Assembly: GCF_001421805.1 (NCBI RefSeq)
Contig: NZ_LMLC01000002.1
Coordinates: forward strand, 434,001-498,000
Reading direction: 5' to 3'
DNA: 64,000 nt
Source: Sphingomonas sp. Leaf34
Lineage (GTDB): Bacteria > Pseudomonadota > Alphaproteobacteria > Sphingomonadales > Sphingomonadaceae
Program-made: the position numbers and the translations under genes
Shown here: one piece after another, positions 17,269 to 26,383 of the stretch
Layout of the letters: each line of letters begins with the position of its first letter
Numbering within the stretch: position 1 is the first letter of the stretch
Notes under the pieces: model-generated
Database searches by the model: none
What the model saw: only the letters and a program-made list of their open reading frames with translations
Told to the model about the DNA's origin: nothing

Positions 17269-18683
17269 CGCGGGTCCCCCCTCTTCTTAGCGTCGCTTTC
17301 CTGCTCGTCCTGATGGCACCCGCCGCCGCGTCCGCGCAAACCACGCCGCTGACGCTCGACGAGGTGCTGCGTTCGTCCGCGCGGTCCGCGCCGCAGATCG
17401 TCGAGGCGCTCGCCAAGGTGCGGCAGGCGGATGGCCGCGCGCTGTCCGCGGAGGGGGCGTTCGACACCGTGTTCGACGTCGACTCGAAGTCGCGCGTAGC
17501 GGGCTATTATGACGGCACCGTCGTCGAGGGGCGAGCGACGCGACCGCTCACCGGCAATGGCGGCTATGTCTATGGCGGCTACCGTGCGTCGCGCGGGACG
17601 TTCCCGGTCTATGAGGACCAGGCCTATACCAACAAGCTGGGCGAGGCGAAGGTCGGCGCGCTGTTCGCGCTGCTGCGCGACCGGGTGATTGACGAACGCC
17701 GCACGCGACGGACCATCGCCGGTACCGAGATCGACGTCGCGCGGTTCGAGGCGGAGATGGTCGCGGTCGGCGTGCAGCGGCGCGCGGTCGACGCCTATCA
17801 GGCCTGGGTCGCGGCGGGCCTCCGCCTGCGCGCCTATCGCGACCTGCTGAACCTCGCGGAGCGGCGTCGCAGCGCGATCGGCCGGCTCGTGACGCTCGGC
17901 GCACGCCCCGAGATCCTGCTCGTCGAGAACGACCAGAACCTCGTCCGGCGTCGAGCGCTGGCGGTGCGCGCCGAGCAGGATGTCGCTGGTGCCGCCAATG
18001 CGCTGTCGCTCTATCTGCGCGACGAGGCGGGTGCGCCCGTGACGGTATCGGACGATCGCATGCCCGCGGGTGCCGGTGCGCTCGCCGCGCTGTCCGTCGC
18101 GGCGACGCGGGCGGGGCCAGTCGAGCGCCCCGACTATCGCGCGGTGCTCGCGCGGATCGAGCAGGCGACGTCGCGACTGGCGCTGGCGGAGAACGACCTG
18201 TCGCCCCGGCTCGACCTGCGCGGCGAGGTCGGCAAGGATGTCGGTGCGGTCGGCCTGGGTGGCCCCAACCGGACCCCGCTCGAGGCTGCGATCGGTTTCC
18301 GCTTCAGCGTGCCGCTGCAAAACCGCGCCGCCAAGGGCCGCGTCGCAGAGGCGCGTGCCGAGATCGACGCGCTTGGCCAGCGCGGTCGCTTTCTACGCGA
18401 CCAAATTTCCGTCGAGGTCCAGGGTATCGTCATCGCGGTCGGCGCTGCGGAGCGGCTGGCCGCGATCGCCGACGAGGAGCGGCAACTGGCCGACCGTCTG
18501 GCGGCGGCCGAGCGTCGTCGTTTCGAATTGGGATCCGCCGATTTCTTCCTGGTGAACCAACGTGAGGAAACCGCCACCGATGCGCGCGTGCGTCTTATAG
18601 ACGCGCAGGCGCGGATCGCGTCCGCGCGTGCCGAATTGGCTGCCGCTGTCGCCGATCGCGATGCGTTACGGCTTATCCGCTGA
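17265..18683 (+). CDS. TolC-family outer membrane efflux protein
   Basis: 472 residues from the ATG at 17265, overlapping the HlyD stop by 4 nt. Signal peptide about 1-25 (APAAASAQ). Two repeats of long helices and strands follow, with LTLDEVLRSSARSAPQI at the N-terminus and a second half around LAENDLSPRLDLRGEVGKD, as in the OEP family. An Arg/Ala/Glu-rich coiled coil occupies about 410-470. It forms the outer-membrane exit duct. With the two preceding genes it makes a complete tripartite export set; no substrate gene is adjacent. Confidence 0.9.
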   Translation: MTRVPPLLSVAFLLVLMAPAAASAQTTPLTLDEVLRSSARSAPQIVEALAKVRQADGRALSAEGAFDTVFDVDSKSRVAGYYDGTVVEGRATRPLTGNGGYVYGGYRASRGTFPVYEDQAYTNKLGEAKVGALFALLRDRVIDERRTRRTIAGTEIDVARFEAEMVAVGVQRRAVDAYQAWVAAGLRLRAYRDLLNLAERRRSAIGRLVTLGARPEILLVENDQNLVRRRALAVRAEQDVAGAANALSLYLRDEAGAPVTVSDDRMPAGAGALAALSVAATRAGPVERPDYRAVLARIEQATSRLALAENDLSPRLDLRGEVGKDVGAVGLGGPNRTPLEAAIGFRFSVPLQNRAAKGRVAEARAEIDALGQRGRFLRDQISVEVQGIVIAVGAAERLAAIADEERQLADRLAAAERRRFELGSADFFLVNQREETATDARVRLIDAQARIASARAELAAAVADRDALRLIR

Positions 18684-19012
18684 CCAAAATTGCAGAAACG
18701 GGGCCGATGATATGCAACAGATGCCTGCTTGCCGTGTCTCGGATTTCGGACCTGCGTGCCCCAATTTGGGCGACATCGGCACCGCGGATATGAAAGTCTG
18801 GCGTACATCGCGCGCCATCGCGGGCAAGACACGACCAAAAGGGCGTCCCGAACGCAGCAGATTTCGTACCGGCGGTTTTGCAGGTTTGCAGCGCGTAAAG
18901 CCGAAATGGCGGAACTGCGACGGCTGCGTTTTCCATTGAAGGCTGCAGGCTATCGCGGCGCTTCCGCCGCGCTGGAAGCCGACCGAAACCGTCGAACGAA
19001 ACCGATACGACT
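18684..19012. other. Convergent intergenic region
   Basis: About 330 bp between the TolC gene (+) and the TonB-C protein gene (-). Only short, poorly supported ORFs are seen on either strand. No clear terminator stem with a T-run was recognised. Confidence 0.4.
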
Positions 19013-20269
19013 TCAGGATGCTGGTGCGAGATCGGACGCCGTCGGTGATGCGGTCGTCTCTGGGCCGAGATCCGCGCGAACGAGACGCGGCGTCGGGTCG
19101 CGGGCCTGCAGCCGCGACCCCGTCACCGCAACAAGGTTCGCGGTAAAAGTATAGCGTTCGCGTCCATAGCTTGGCTGCGCTTGCGGGGCATAGCGACGGA
19201 CCGATATCGCGCGGACCACCTGTTCGGCCCAGCCCTTCTTCAACGCCACACGATCGCCACTCCGCGAGATGTGCGCGTCGCTGATTCGGCCATCGGCGCC
19301 AATCGTAAAGGCCACATCGATCCATTGCCCGACATAGCTATCCATCCCCGTGGCCGGCATTCCGGCGTTGAACAGGCCAATCGCGCCGGAGTTCGAGCCG
19401 AAGCCGTTACGCACTCCCTGGGGAGACGCGGTCAGCGCAATGGCGGGGGCGTATAACATCCGTGCAGGCGCTCCGGCAGGCTGCCTTGGATATTGCGCAA
19501 CCAGGCGATCCAGCTCTGGCCCGGGGGTCGTCTGCGCAGCCAGCAAAAAGCTAAGTTGCCCGGCGGCCACTTGATAAGGCTGCAACGCCGGTTCACGCCG
19601 GGCGAGCAGCGCATCGATCGCCTGGCGTGCCGAGGAGGCGAACATCGCGTGATTCTGTTCGGCGAGGCGGGTGTTCAGCGTCGCTATGCGTAGCAGAGCA
19701 AGCCCTTCGATCTCGACAAGGCCGAGCTTGTGTGCGCGTCGGGCGATGCCCGCATATTGCATCTCGCTGCCTTTGAACCGGCCGGCGCGAGCATAGGCAT
19801 CGCCAAGCTCGATCCGCTCCAGGAACACACGCGGATCGTCTTCAGCAGTGCCGGCCTTGATCGCGCTGACGGTATCGAGAGCGCTCGACCATTCGGCGTC
19901 GGCTAGGCCGAGATGCCCCGCGATCACGCCATTGGCATGGTGAAGATTGGCCACCGCCACCGGATATTGCTTTGCGAACCGGGCGTTGCGACGCCGTGCT
20001 GCCAGCAGCGACGCACGCGCGGCATCATATGTGCCGGCTTCAAACTGCGCCTGGGCCAGCGCAAGTGTCGCGGCGATGTCCTTGTCAGGCGCGCAATGCT
20101 CCGCAAGGCAGGCGTCCAAGACCTTTTCAAAATCCGGGATACGGCTGCCGACGACAACGATATCGCGAGCCGGTGCCGCCTCTGCGGACGGTGGCGGCGG
20201 CGTACCCTGGCCGGGCAGAGGGGCGGCGGCCAACACGCTGCCTGCAACCAACCAACGCCCTATGACCAT
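19013..20269 (-). CDS. Periplasmic TonB C-terminal-domain protein with helical repeats
   Basis: 418 residues from the ATG at 20269; an upstream TTG would add nine residues before a worse signal. Signal peptide about 1-22. Residues 35-42 read RDIVVVGSRI, like the N-terminal box of sphingomonad TBDRs. Residues about 60-250 are alpha-helical, TPR-like, with repeated A/L/E patterns. Residues about 310-390 match the TonB C-terminal fold (WIDVAFTIGADGRISDAHI). There is no transmembrane anchor beyond the signal peptide, so it is not a classical ExbBD-coupled TonB. Such proteins are widespread and uncharacterised in sphingomonads. Confidence 0.75.
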   Translation of the reverse strand: MVIGRWLVAGSVLAAAPLPGQGTPPPPSAEAAPARDIVVVGSRIPDFEKVLDACLAEHCAPDKDIAATLALAQAQFEAGTYDAARASLLAARRRNARFAKQYPVAVANLHHANGVIAGHLGLADAEWSSALDTVSAIKAGTAEDDPRVFLERIELGDAYARAGRFKGSEMQYAGIARRAHKLGLVEIEGLALLRIATLNTRLAEQNHAMFASSARQAIDALLARREPALQPYQVAAGQLSFLLAAQTTPGPELDRLVAQYPRQPAGAPARMLYAPAIALTASPQGVRNGFGSNSGAIGLFNAGMPATGMDSYVGQWIDVAFTIGADGRISDAHISRSGDRVALKKGWAEQVVRAISVRRYAPQAQPSYGRERYTFTANLVAVTGSRLQARDPTPRLVRADLGPETTASPTASDLAPAS

Positions 20270-20632
20270 CGCCAAGACTCCGCAATCCGTCGCCAACGCT
20301 AGGCGTCAATCACGTCCTCGTCCACCATACCCGGCCATCGGTCGCGTACGCGTTCAAGCCGCATCGAACCATTTCTGCAGGTGATGAGCGGCTGCCTGCA
20401 GGAAGCATCGCGCTCAAAAATATTCCGGCGCGCTCGCGTGTCGGGACCGGGTGGAACGCCCAGCCAGCGCAGGCCCAGCAAGACCCAGTACGCGGCTATT
20501 CGGGGTCTCATGGCTGCAAGCCGCTATCAGCCATTCGTGTATCCGGCCGCCAGTTGCGGCACGCCCGATCAGATCCTTTACGGGTTGCCGCGGCGAATGC
20601 CGAGCAACGGCCCAGGCGTCGCCCTCATGCCC
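20270..20632. other. Intergenic region, no supported gene
   Basis: About 360 bp between two minus-strand genes. A 70-codon minus-strand ORF (20299-20511) has no recognisable domain and odd composition. I see no repeat or RNA gene. Confidence 0.4.
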
Positions 20633-21100
20633 TCACTCGAAGTCCAGATTCTTGATACGCACGGCATATGGCGGACAGTAGAGTCCATGTGCTTCGGTAG
20701 ATTTCGCCACGACCGATCCGGCGTTGATGACGCACCCCTCCCTCACGATCACGCCCGGGTAAATCGTGACGTTGGCACCTACCCAGCAGCCGCGTTCGAT
20801 CAGGACAGGCCGAAGTCGATCCCCGTCCACGCCCCGTCGCCAGACCGAGCGTGTGATGTGGTGGGTCAGCGAGATGATCGTGCACCGGTAACTGATCCGC
20901 ACCGCTTCGCCGATCTCGACGCCACCGCCGGCGTCGATCAGTCCCTCCGGGCCGACGAACGCACCCTTGCGCAGCGTCAGGCGATGCGGATCGATAACCG
21001 TGCAGCTCGGATCGATAAAGGCCCCTTCCTCCATCGTGATGCGTGTCATCATGTCTTCGGTCAGCACGGGGTTCGGCTCCCAAATTCGGCATTTTGCCAT
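20633..21100 (-). CDS. Hexapeptide-repeat (left-handed beta-helix) acyltransferase
   Basis: 155 residues. Hexapeptide turns occur from about residue 25 (GAFIDPSCTVIDPHRLTLRK) through VLIERGCWVGANVTIYPG and VREGCVINAGSVVAKS. LTHHITRS near residue 78 contains the catalytic-type His of O-acetyltransferases. The class transfers acetyl groups from acetyl-CoA to sugars. An internal Met-Met (residues 17-18) could be the true start. It sits immediately downstream (37 bp) of the large TBDR gene on the same strand, so an operon is likely. Acceptor unknown. Confidence 0.8.
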   Translation of the reverse strand: MAKCRIWEPNPVLTEDMMTRITMEEGAFIDPSCTVIDPHRLTLRKGAFVGPEGLIDAGGGVEIGEAVRISYRCTIISLTHHITRSVWRRGVDGDRLRPVLIERGCWVGANVTIYPGVIVREGCVINAGSVVAKSTEAHGLYCPPYAVRIKNLDFE

Positions 21101-21137
21101 CCGTTGTTGACACGTCGCTCCCGGTCAAGGGTCTGTC

Positions 21138-24053
21138 TCAGTACCGAACCCTGGCCCCCGCGTAGAAGTAGCGACCCACCGGCGAGATCGGCACGTTGGT
21201 CTCGAAACCGATGTCGGGCTTCTGGTCCGCGAGGTTGTTGATGCCGCCGTAGACCGAGAACCGCGTGTCGACGGCGACCTCAGCCTGCACATCATGCTGC
21301 CAAAGTTCCTTGTAGCGGAAATAGCGTGGATCGACGAGGCTGGGGTTTGCGTCGGTATCGGCCTTGGCAAAACGACGGACACCGTCCTGCCAGCGCAGAT
21401 TGTAGCTCAATGTGAGCGCACCCGCGGTCCAGCTCGGCGAGAAGGTGAAGGTGTATTTCGGCCGGAAGGGCTGGTCGACATTGTTCTCGGTGATCGCGCC
21501 GGGCGTCGCGACCTGTTCGAGCTTGTCGAGATACCCCCCGACCAGGCGGATATCGAACGCCCCCGCGCGCGCCGTCCGGAAGCGATAGGCAATGTTGAGT
21601 TCGGCGCCAGCGGTGCGGAACGCCGCGACGTTCTGCGGCTGGACGACATAGCCGTTGATGAACCCGGTGCCGCGCTCACGGCTGATCGCGTTGCAATAGG
21701 CGTTGTCGAGCGTCGGCTGGTCGACGCACAGCGAGGCGATCGTGTTCGCATCGGGCGTGTTGATCGCATCGCGCAACCGGATGTCGTACCAGTCGAGCCC
21801 GATCGACAGCCCCGCGATCGGCCGTACCACGACGCCGGCGGTCCAGGTGCGCGCGACTTCGGCGCGCAGCTCCCGATTGCCCTGCTGCGTGCCGGGGATA
21901 AAGATCGTCGCGTTCGGGTTGTTCTGCGCGGTGAAGGTGGTGGGATTGCCCCCTGCGCCGGTGATCAGCGTCTGGCAGTTCGCGGTGCGGAACTGCGTCC
22001 CGAGCGTGCGGTTGCCGAGGTAGCAGGGATCGGAGAAGAAGTTGCTGCTGCCGGTCTGCGGACGGAATATCTCGCCGATGTTGGGCGCGCGGACCGAGCG
22101 GCCGTAGGAGCCGCGGAAGCTGATCTCGCGGATCGGCGCGTAGATACCGTTGAACTGGTACGCACGGGTCGAGCCGACCGTCGAATAATCCGAATAGCGT
22201 CCCGCGGCACCGACCGAGAGCAGGCTGGCGAACGGTACGTCCTTCAGGATCGGCGCGTTCAATTCGCCGAATGCTTCCCAGACATCGAAATGGCCGCTCG
22301 ACGGGGTCGGCAGGATGTATTCGTCATACTGGTAGAACAGATTGTCAGTGATCGCCTGCGCCGGACGGAAGCTGCTCGACTCGCGGCGATATTCGCCACC
22401 GACAGCAAATGCGACCGGGCCGCCGGGGAGGGTAAAAAACTGTCCGAAGTCGCCGTTCAGCGAGGCGGCAGCGACGTGCTGAGTCAGTCGCGCATTGCTG
22501 GCCGGGTTGCTCAGGAAATAGCCGAACGAGGCCGGGTCCACGGTGTTGCCGCCGAACGTGTTGACCGGGACGCAGCCGGCCGCGCGGGCCTCGGCCGAAC
22601 GGCAGACGATCGTTCCCCCCGGCGCGCGCACCGCATCGAGCGCGTTCAGGAAGCGGTCGTTCAGACGGTCGTTGAGCTTGGTCGCGCGGACATCGGTCTG
22701 GCCGTAGGTGTAGGACACGTCGTAGCTGGCGTGCTCCGAGATACGGCCGGTGACGTCGATGACGCCGCGATAGGTGCGGCGGCGGTCCTCTTCGCCGCGC
22801 CGCGGGATGTCGAAATTGTTGCGGTTGACCTCCACCGAGCCGAGGCCGGCTGCGGTCGCGGCAGCCAGGATGCTTGCCGGGATGTACGGATTGTCGAGCG
22901 CGATGGTCGCCGGGTAATTGCCGCCATAGCCACCGAGGCTGGTCACGGTCGACTGGACGAACTTGCCCTCGAGGCTGATCTTGAACGCCTCCGAGGCGTC
23001 GTAATGCGTCAGCGCGTTGACCGCGTGGCGGCGGGTGCGCGGGAAGATGTCGCCGATATACCCCGCGACCGGCGTATCGTCGCCGCCGACCGAATAGCCA
23101 TCGTTCTGGAGGAAACGGCCGGGCGTATAGAGCGCGCCGTCGCCGCGGAACGTCTGGTCGCCGATATACACGATGCCTTGGTTCGAGCTGTACGGATAGC
23201 GCAGGTCGCCGACCGGTCCGATCTTGTAGCTGCCAGCGCGCGTCGGATCATAAGTGTCGAGGTTAACGAAATACTGGCGGTCGCCCGGTGCGAGATACCG
23301 ACGATCGTCGTTCGCGAGCGGCTGGTCGGCATTATACTCATAGGCAAGCGTCAGATTGCCGCGACCGTCGGCGAAGTTGCGGCCCGCGATCAGCGAGGCG
23401 AAGCGGTTGGCGGCGTCGCCGCGCTCCGAGATGCCGAACTGGCTGCGGGCTGCGACGCCGTCGAAGTCGCGCTTCAGCACGAAGTTCACCACCCCGGAGA
23501 CGCCGTCGGCACCGTACACAGCCGATGCCGCCCCGGTGAGCACGTCGACCCGCTCGATCAGGTCGGTCGGGATCGCGTTGATGTCGACCGCCGCTGTGTC
23601 AGGCTGGCCGGCGACGTGGCGGCGGCCGTTGACGAGGACCAGCGTCCGGTTCGGCCCGAGACCGCGAAGGTCGAGCAGGTTGAGCCCGACTTGCCCGAAA
23701 CTGCCATCGGCCTGCGCATTGCCCGCGGTCCGCGTGCTGTCGCGCGAGTTTGTCAGCGCCGGCACACGCTGCAGGAAGGTGGTGACATTGGTATTGCCCG
23801 ACTTCTGCAGGTCAGCCGCGCTGAACGAGACGATCGGGTTCGGCGCCGCATAATCGGGGCGAGCGATACGCGAACCGGTGACGACGATCTCGCCCGCTGG
23901 ATCGGCGACGGGATTGGCAGCTAAATCGGGGGCCGGATCGGTAGCGGCTGACACGGGCATATCGGCGCCCTGCGGGCCAATCTGCGCCTGTACCGAAGTC
24001 GCCGCAAGCAGCACAGCGCCGGACAACAGATGACGGCGGCGAAGGATACGCAT
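21138..24053 (-). CDS. TonB-dependent receptor, large
   Basis: 971 residues. Signal peptide about 1-23, GEIVVTGSRIARPDY box, and a plug with VLVNGRRHVAGQPD, VDVLTGAASAVYGADGVSGVVN and the LKRDFDGV strand. Barrel to VGRYFYAGARVRY at the C-terminus. This 'IARPDY/NPI' type with a large barrel is typical of sphingomonad receptors for plant or algal carbohydrates, but the substrate cannot be read from sequence. It is divergent from the sugar ABC importer (gap 24054-24227), with a dyad in the shared promoter region, which supports joint regulation. Confidence 0.93.
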   Translation of the reverse strand: MRILRRRHLLSGAVLLAATSVQAQIGPQGADMPVSAATDPAPDLAANPVADPAGEIVVTGSRIARPDYAAPNPIVSFSAADLQKSGNTNVTTFLQRVPALTNSRDSTRTAGNAQADGSFGQVGLNLLDLRGLGPNRTLVLVNGRRHVAGQPDTAAVDINAIPTDLIERVDVLTGAASAVYGADGVSGVVNFVLKRDFDGVAARSQFGISERGDAANRFASLIAGRNFADGRGNLTLAYEYNADQPLANDDRRYLAPGDRQYFVNLDTYDPTRAGSYKIGPVGDLRYPYSSNQGIVYIGDQTFRGDGALYTPGRFLQNDGYSVGGDDTPVAGYIGDIFPRTRRHAVNALTHYDASEAFKISLEGKFVQSTVTSLGGYGGNYPATIALDNPYIPASILAAATAAGLGSVEVNRNNFDIPRRGEEDRRRTYRGVIDVTGRISEHASYDVSYTYGQTDVRATKLNDRLNDRFLNALDAVRAPGGTIVCRSAEARAAGCVPVNTFGGNTVDPASFGYFLSNPASNARLTQHVAAASLNGDFGQFFTLPGGPVAFAVGGEYRRESSSFRPAQAITDNLFYQYDEYILPTPSSGHFDVWEAFGELNAPILKDVPFASLLSVGAAGRYSDYSTVGSTRAYQFNGIYAPIREISFRGSYGRSVRAPNIGEIFRPQTGSSNFFSDPCYLGNRTLGTQFRTANCQTLITGAGGNPTTFTAQNNPNATIFIPGTQQGNRELRAEVARTWTAGVVVRPIAGLSIGLDWYDIRLRDAINTPDANTIASLCVDQPTLDNAYCNAISRERGTGFINGYVVQPQNVAAFRTAGAELNIAYRFRTARAGAFDIRLVGGYLDKLEQVATPGAITENNVDQPFRPKYTFTFSPSWTAGALTLSYNLRWQDGVRRFAKADTDANPSLVDPRYFRYKELWQHDVQAEVAVDTRFSVYGGINNLADQKPDIGFETNVPISPVGRYFYAGARVRY

Positions 24054-24108
24054 GACTTCTCTCCCTGCTCGACGGCATTGCCCCCTGCCGACGTTGTTGC
24101 GTCTGGCT

Positions 24109-24126
24109 TAACCGAACCGCCGGTTA
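24109..24126. promoter_or_regulatory. Dyad in the divergent TBDR/ABC promoter region
   Basis: TAACCG and CGGTTA form a perfect 6-bp inverted repeat separated by 6 nt. It lies between the TBDR start (24053, -) and the binding-protein start (24228, +), where an operator for a shared regulator would be expected. No regulator gene is adjacent. Function is inference. Confidence 0.35.
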
Positions 24127-24227
24127 CTGAGCAAGGAGGCTACCTGCGCAAACCCCGCCAAGCTATTAACCTAGCGCAAAATTCTGCGCGTTACTGGTTT
24201 GTACAGGGGGTGGCGTGGACGGTCGCA

Positions 24228-25505
24228 ATGCGCCACGATCTGATGATGGGGGAGCAGGCACACGACTGGACGCGAAGAGCCGCATTGGGACTCGTGCCGA
24301 CGCTGGGTCTGGTGGCTTGCGGCGGCAGGCGCGAGCCCGAACCGCTGAGATTTTGGGCGATGAGCTACGAAGGCGACTATTCGCCGATGCTGATGCCCGC
24401 ATTTGCAGCTGCGACGGGGATCGCGGTCGATGTCCAATCGCTCCCGGCGACCGCGAGCCATGAAAAGCTGCTAACGGCGCAGGCGGGTGGCGCGATGCCC
24501 GACGTACTGATGCTGTACAACGGCTGGGTCCAGGAGTTCGCGACGATCGGCGCGATCGCCCCGGTCGCTTACCCGACGCTGACCGCAGATATGTTTCCCG
24601 GTGTGTTGGATGCCACCAAGGTCAGTGGCCGGGACTTTGCAGTGCCATGGTCGGTGGCACCGCAGGTTCAGTTCTACCGCCGCGATATTCTCGCCAAGGC
24701 GGGCTATGCCGCGCCCGCCGACGATTGGGACGGCTGGCTCCGCATGGGCCGCGCGATCAAGCGACAGCGGCCCGACGATTTCGTCTTCATGCTTCTGCTC
24801 AACTGGCCGGACATGCTCATCACGATGCTGATGCAAACGGGTACGACGATGCTGCGCGACCATGACACGCGCGGGAACTTTGCGACGCCGGAAGCACGGG
24901 CGGCATTCGCCTATTACGCCCAGATCTTTGCCGAAAGGCTCGCACCCATCGCGCTCTCGACCGAAATACAGGACCCCGTCGCGGCTTTTGCGCAGGGGTA
25001 TTTCGCGATCTGGCCGACCGGTCCGACGACGTTGCTCGACCTTCACCGTCGCGCCGCGGAGCTCCCCGCCGAGCGTTGGGGAACCGCGCGGCTCGCCGGC
25101 CCGCACGGTCTTGGCGCCGTGTCGGCGCTGAGCACCAGCCTGTGCGTATCCGCCGCGACGCCGCGCGCGGCGGACGCCTGGGCGCTGGTTCGCCACCTCA
25201 GCTCGCCGGTGAGCGAACTCCGCTACCAGCGCCTGATCGGCAATCTGCCGGCTCGCCTGAGCGCGTGGTCGTCGCCGCAACTCCGCGCGCCAATTCTCGC
25301 CCCGTTCAAGGAGCAGATGCGGTTTCCCGCCACCGCGCCGAAAGTGATCGAATGGGAGCGGATCAAGCTCGAGGTCCAGTTCGCCGCCGAGCGCGTCGTG
25401 CGAGGCGTCCAGACGATCCCGCAGGCGCTGGCAGGCCTGGACACGCGCGTCGACCAGTTGCTTGCCAAGCGGCGCGCCCTCATCGAGGCAGGGACGCTCG
25501 CATGA
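24228..25505 (+). CDS. ABC sugar transporter, substrate-binding lipoprotein
   Basis: 425 residues from the ATG at 24228; Met codons at 24243 and 24246 are alternatives. The N-terminus has RRAALGLVPTLGLVACGG, a signal peptide with lipobox LVAC, so a lipoprotein is expected. The family-1 solute-binding fold is seen from LRFWAMSYEGDYSPMLMPAFAAATGI and the hinge-type SGRDFAVPWSV. It would deliver an oligo- or monosaccharide or polyol to the two permeases that follow. Its stop overlaps the first permease start (ATGA, 25502-25505). Confidence 0.88.
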   Translation: MRHDLMMGEQAHDWTRRAALGLVPTLGLVACGGRREPEPLRFWAMSYEGDYSPMLMPAFAAATGIAVDVQSLPATASHEKLLTAQAGGAMPDVLMLYNGWVQEFATIGAIAPVAYPTLTADMFPGVLDATKVSGRDFAVPWSVAPQVQFYRRDILAKAGYAAPADDWDGWLRMGRAIKRQRPDDFVFMLLLNWPDMLITMLMQTGTTMLRDHDTRGNFATPEARAAFAYYAQIFAERLAPIALSTEIQDPVAAFAQGYFAIWPTGPTTLLDLHRRAAELPAERWGTARLAGPHGLGAVSALSTSLCVSAATPRAADAWALVRHLSSPVSELRYQRLIGNLPARLSAWSSPQLRAPILAPFKEQMRFPATAPKVIEWERIKLEVQFAAERVVRGVQTIPQALAGLDTRVDQLLAKRRALIEAGTLA

Positions 25506-26383
25506 CGCGTCAGGAACGCACCGCCTGGCTCTTCTCCGCGCCGGTCCTCGCGATCATCGCGCTGGTCTTCGTTCTGCCGACCACGCTCGCGATGGCGCTG
25601 TCGGTCACCGATTACTCGATCTACGCGCTCGCGGACTGGGCGAATTTGCGCTTCGTCGGGCTCGGCAATTTCGTCGATCTGTTTTCGACACCGCTGTTCT
25701 GTCGCGCGATGGCCAACACCGCCCTGTTCGCGCTGCTCGGCGTGCCGATGGCGATCGGTACGTCGCTCGCCGTCGCGATGCTGCTGAACGACGCGACGGT
25801 GCGGTGGAAGCCGCTGTGGCGCGTGCTGTTGTTCGCGCCCTACGTCACCAGCATCGTCGCGACCGCGGTCGTGTGGCGGTTCCTGTTCAACGAACGCTCG
25901 GGGCTTATCAACCGCGTACTCGCGACGGTCGGCCTCGCGCCGGTCGACTGGTTGGGCGACCCGCACACCTCGATCCCGGCGATCCTGATCTTCGTCACCT
26001 GGAAGATCTTCGGCTACAACATGATCGTCTTCACCGCTGCGCTGTCCGCGGTGCCGCAGGATCTGATGGAGGCGGCGCGGCTCGACGGCGCCGGGCGCTG
26101 GAGCCGCTTTCGCCACGTCACCCTCCCCGCGATCGGTCCGACGTTGCTGCTCGCCGCGGTGATGAGCGTCGCTGGCTTCCTCCAGATCTTCGCCGAGCCC
26201 TATGTCATGACGCTCGGCGGCCCTGCCCAGAGCACCACGACGATCCTGTATTTCATGTTCGACGAGGGCTTCAAATGGTGGAACCTCGGCCAGGCCAGCG
26301 CGGTCGCGTTCGTCCTGTTCCTGATGATCCTGGCGCTGACGATGATCCAGACGCGGATTGGGAGGCGCTACGAATGGCTTTGA
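25502..26383 (+). CDS. ABC sugar transporter permease (MalF/UgpA type)
   Basis: 293 residues with six predicted membrane segments (the first at about 10-32). The EAA loop reads EAARLDGAGRWSRFRHVTLP (near residue 195), the contact site for the ATPase. It forms the inner-membrane channel with the next gene. It overlaps the binding-protein gene by 4 nt and the next permease by 10 nt, so the three are one operon. Confidence 0.93.
   Translation: MTRQERTAWLFSAPVLAIIALVFVLPTTLAMALSVTDYSIYALADWANLRFVGLGNFVDLFSTPLFCRAMANTALFALLGVPMAIGTSLAVAMLLNDATVRWKPLWRVLLFAPYVTSIVATAVVWRFLFNERSGLINRVLATVGLAPVDWLGDPHTSIPAILIFVTWKIFGYNMIVFTAALSAVPQDLMEAARLDGAGRWSRFRHVTLPAIGPTLLLAAVMSVAGFLQIFAEPYVMTLGGPAQSTTTILYFMFDEGFKWWNLGQASAVAFVLFLMILALTMIQTRIGRRYEWL

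Noticed and set aside
21294..23924. 876-codon plus-strand frame opposite the large TBDR
   Set aside because: Antisense shadow; composition follows the complementary codon bias and no domain is visible, while the minus strand encodes a complete receptor.
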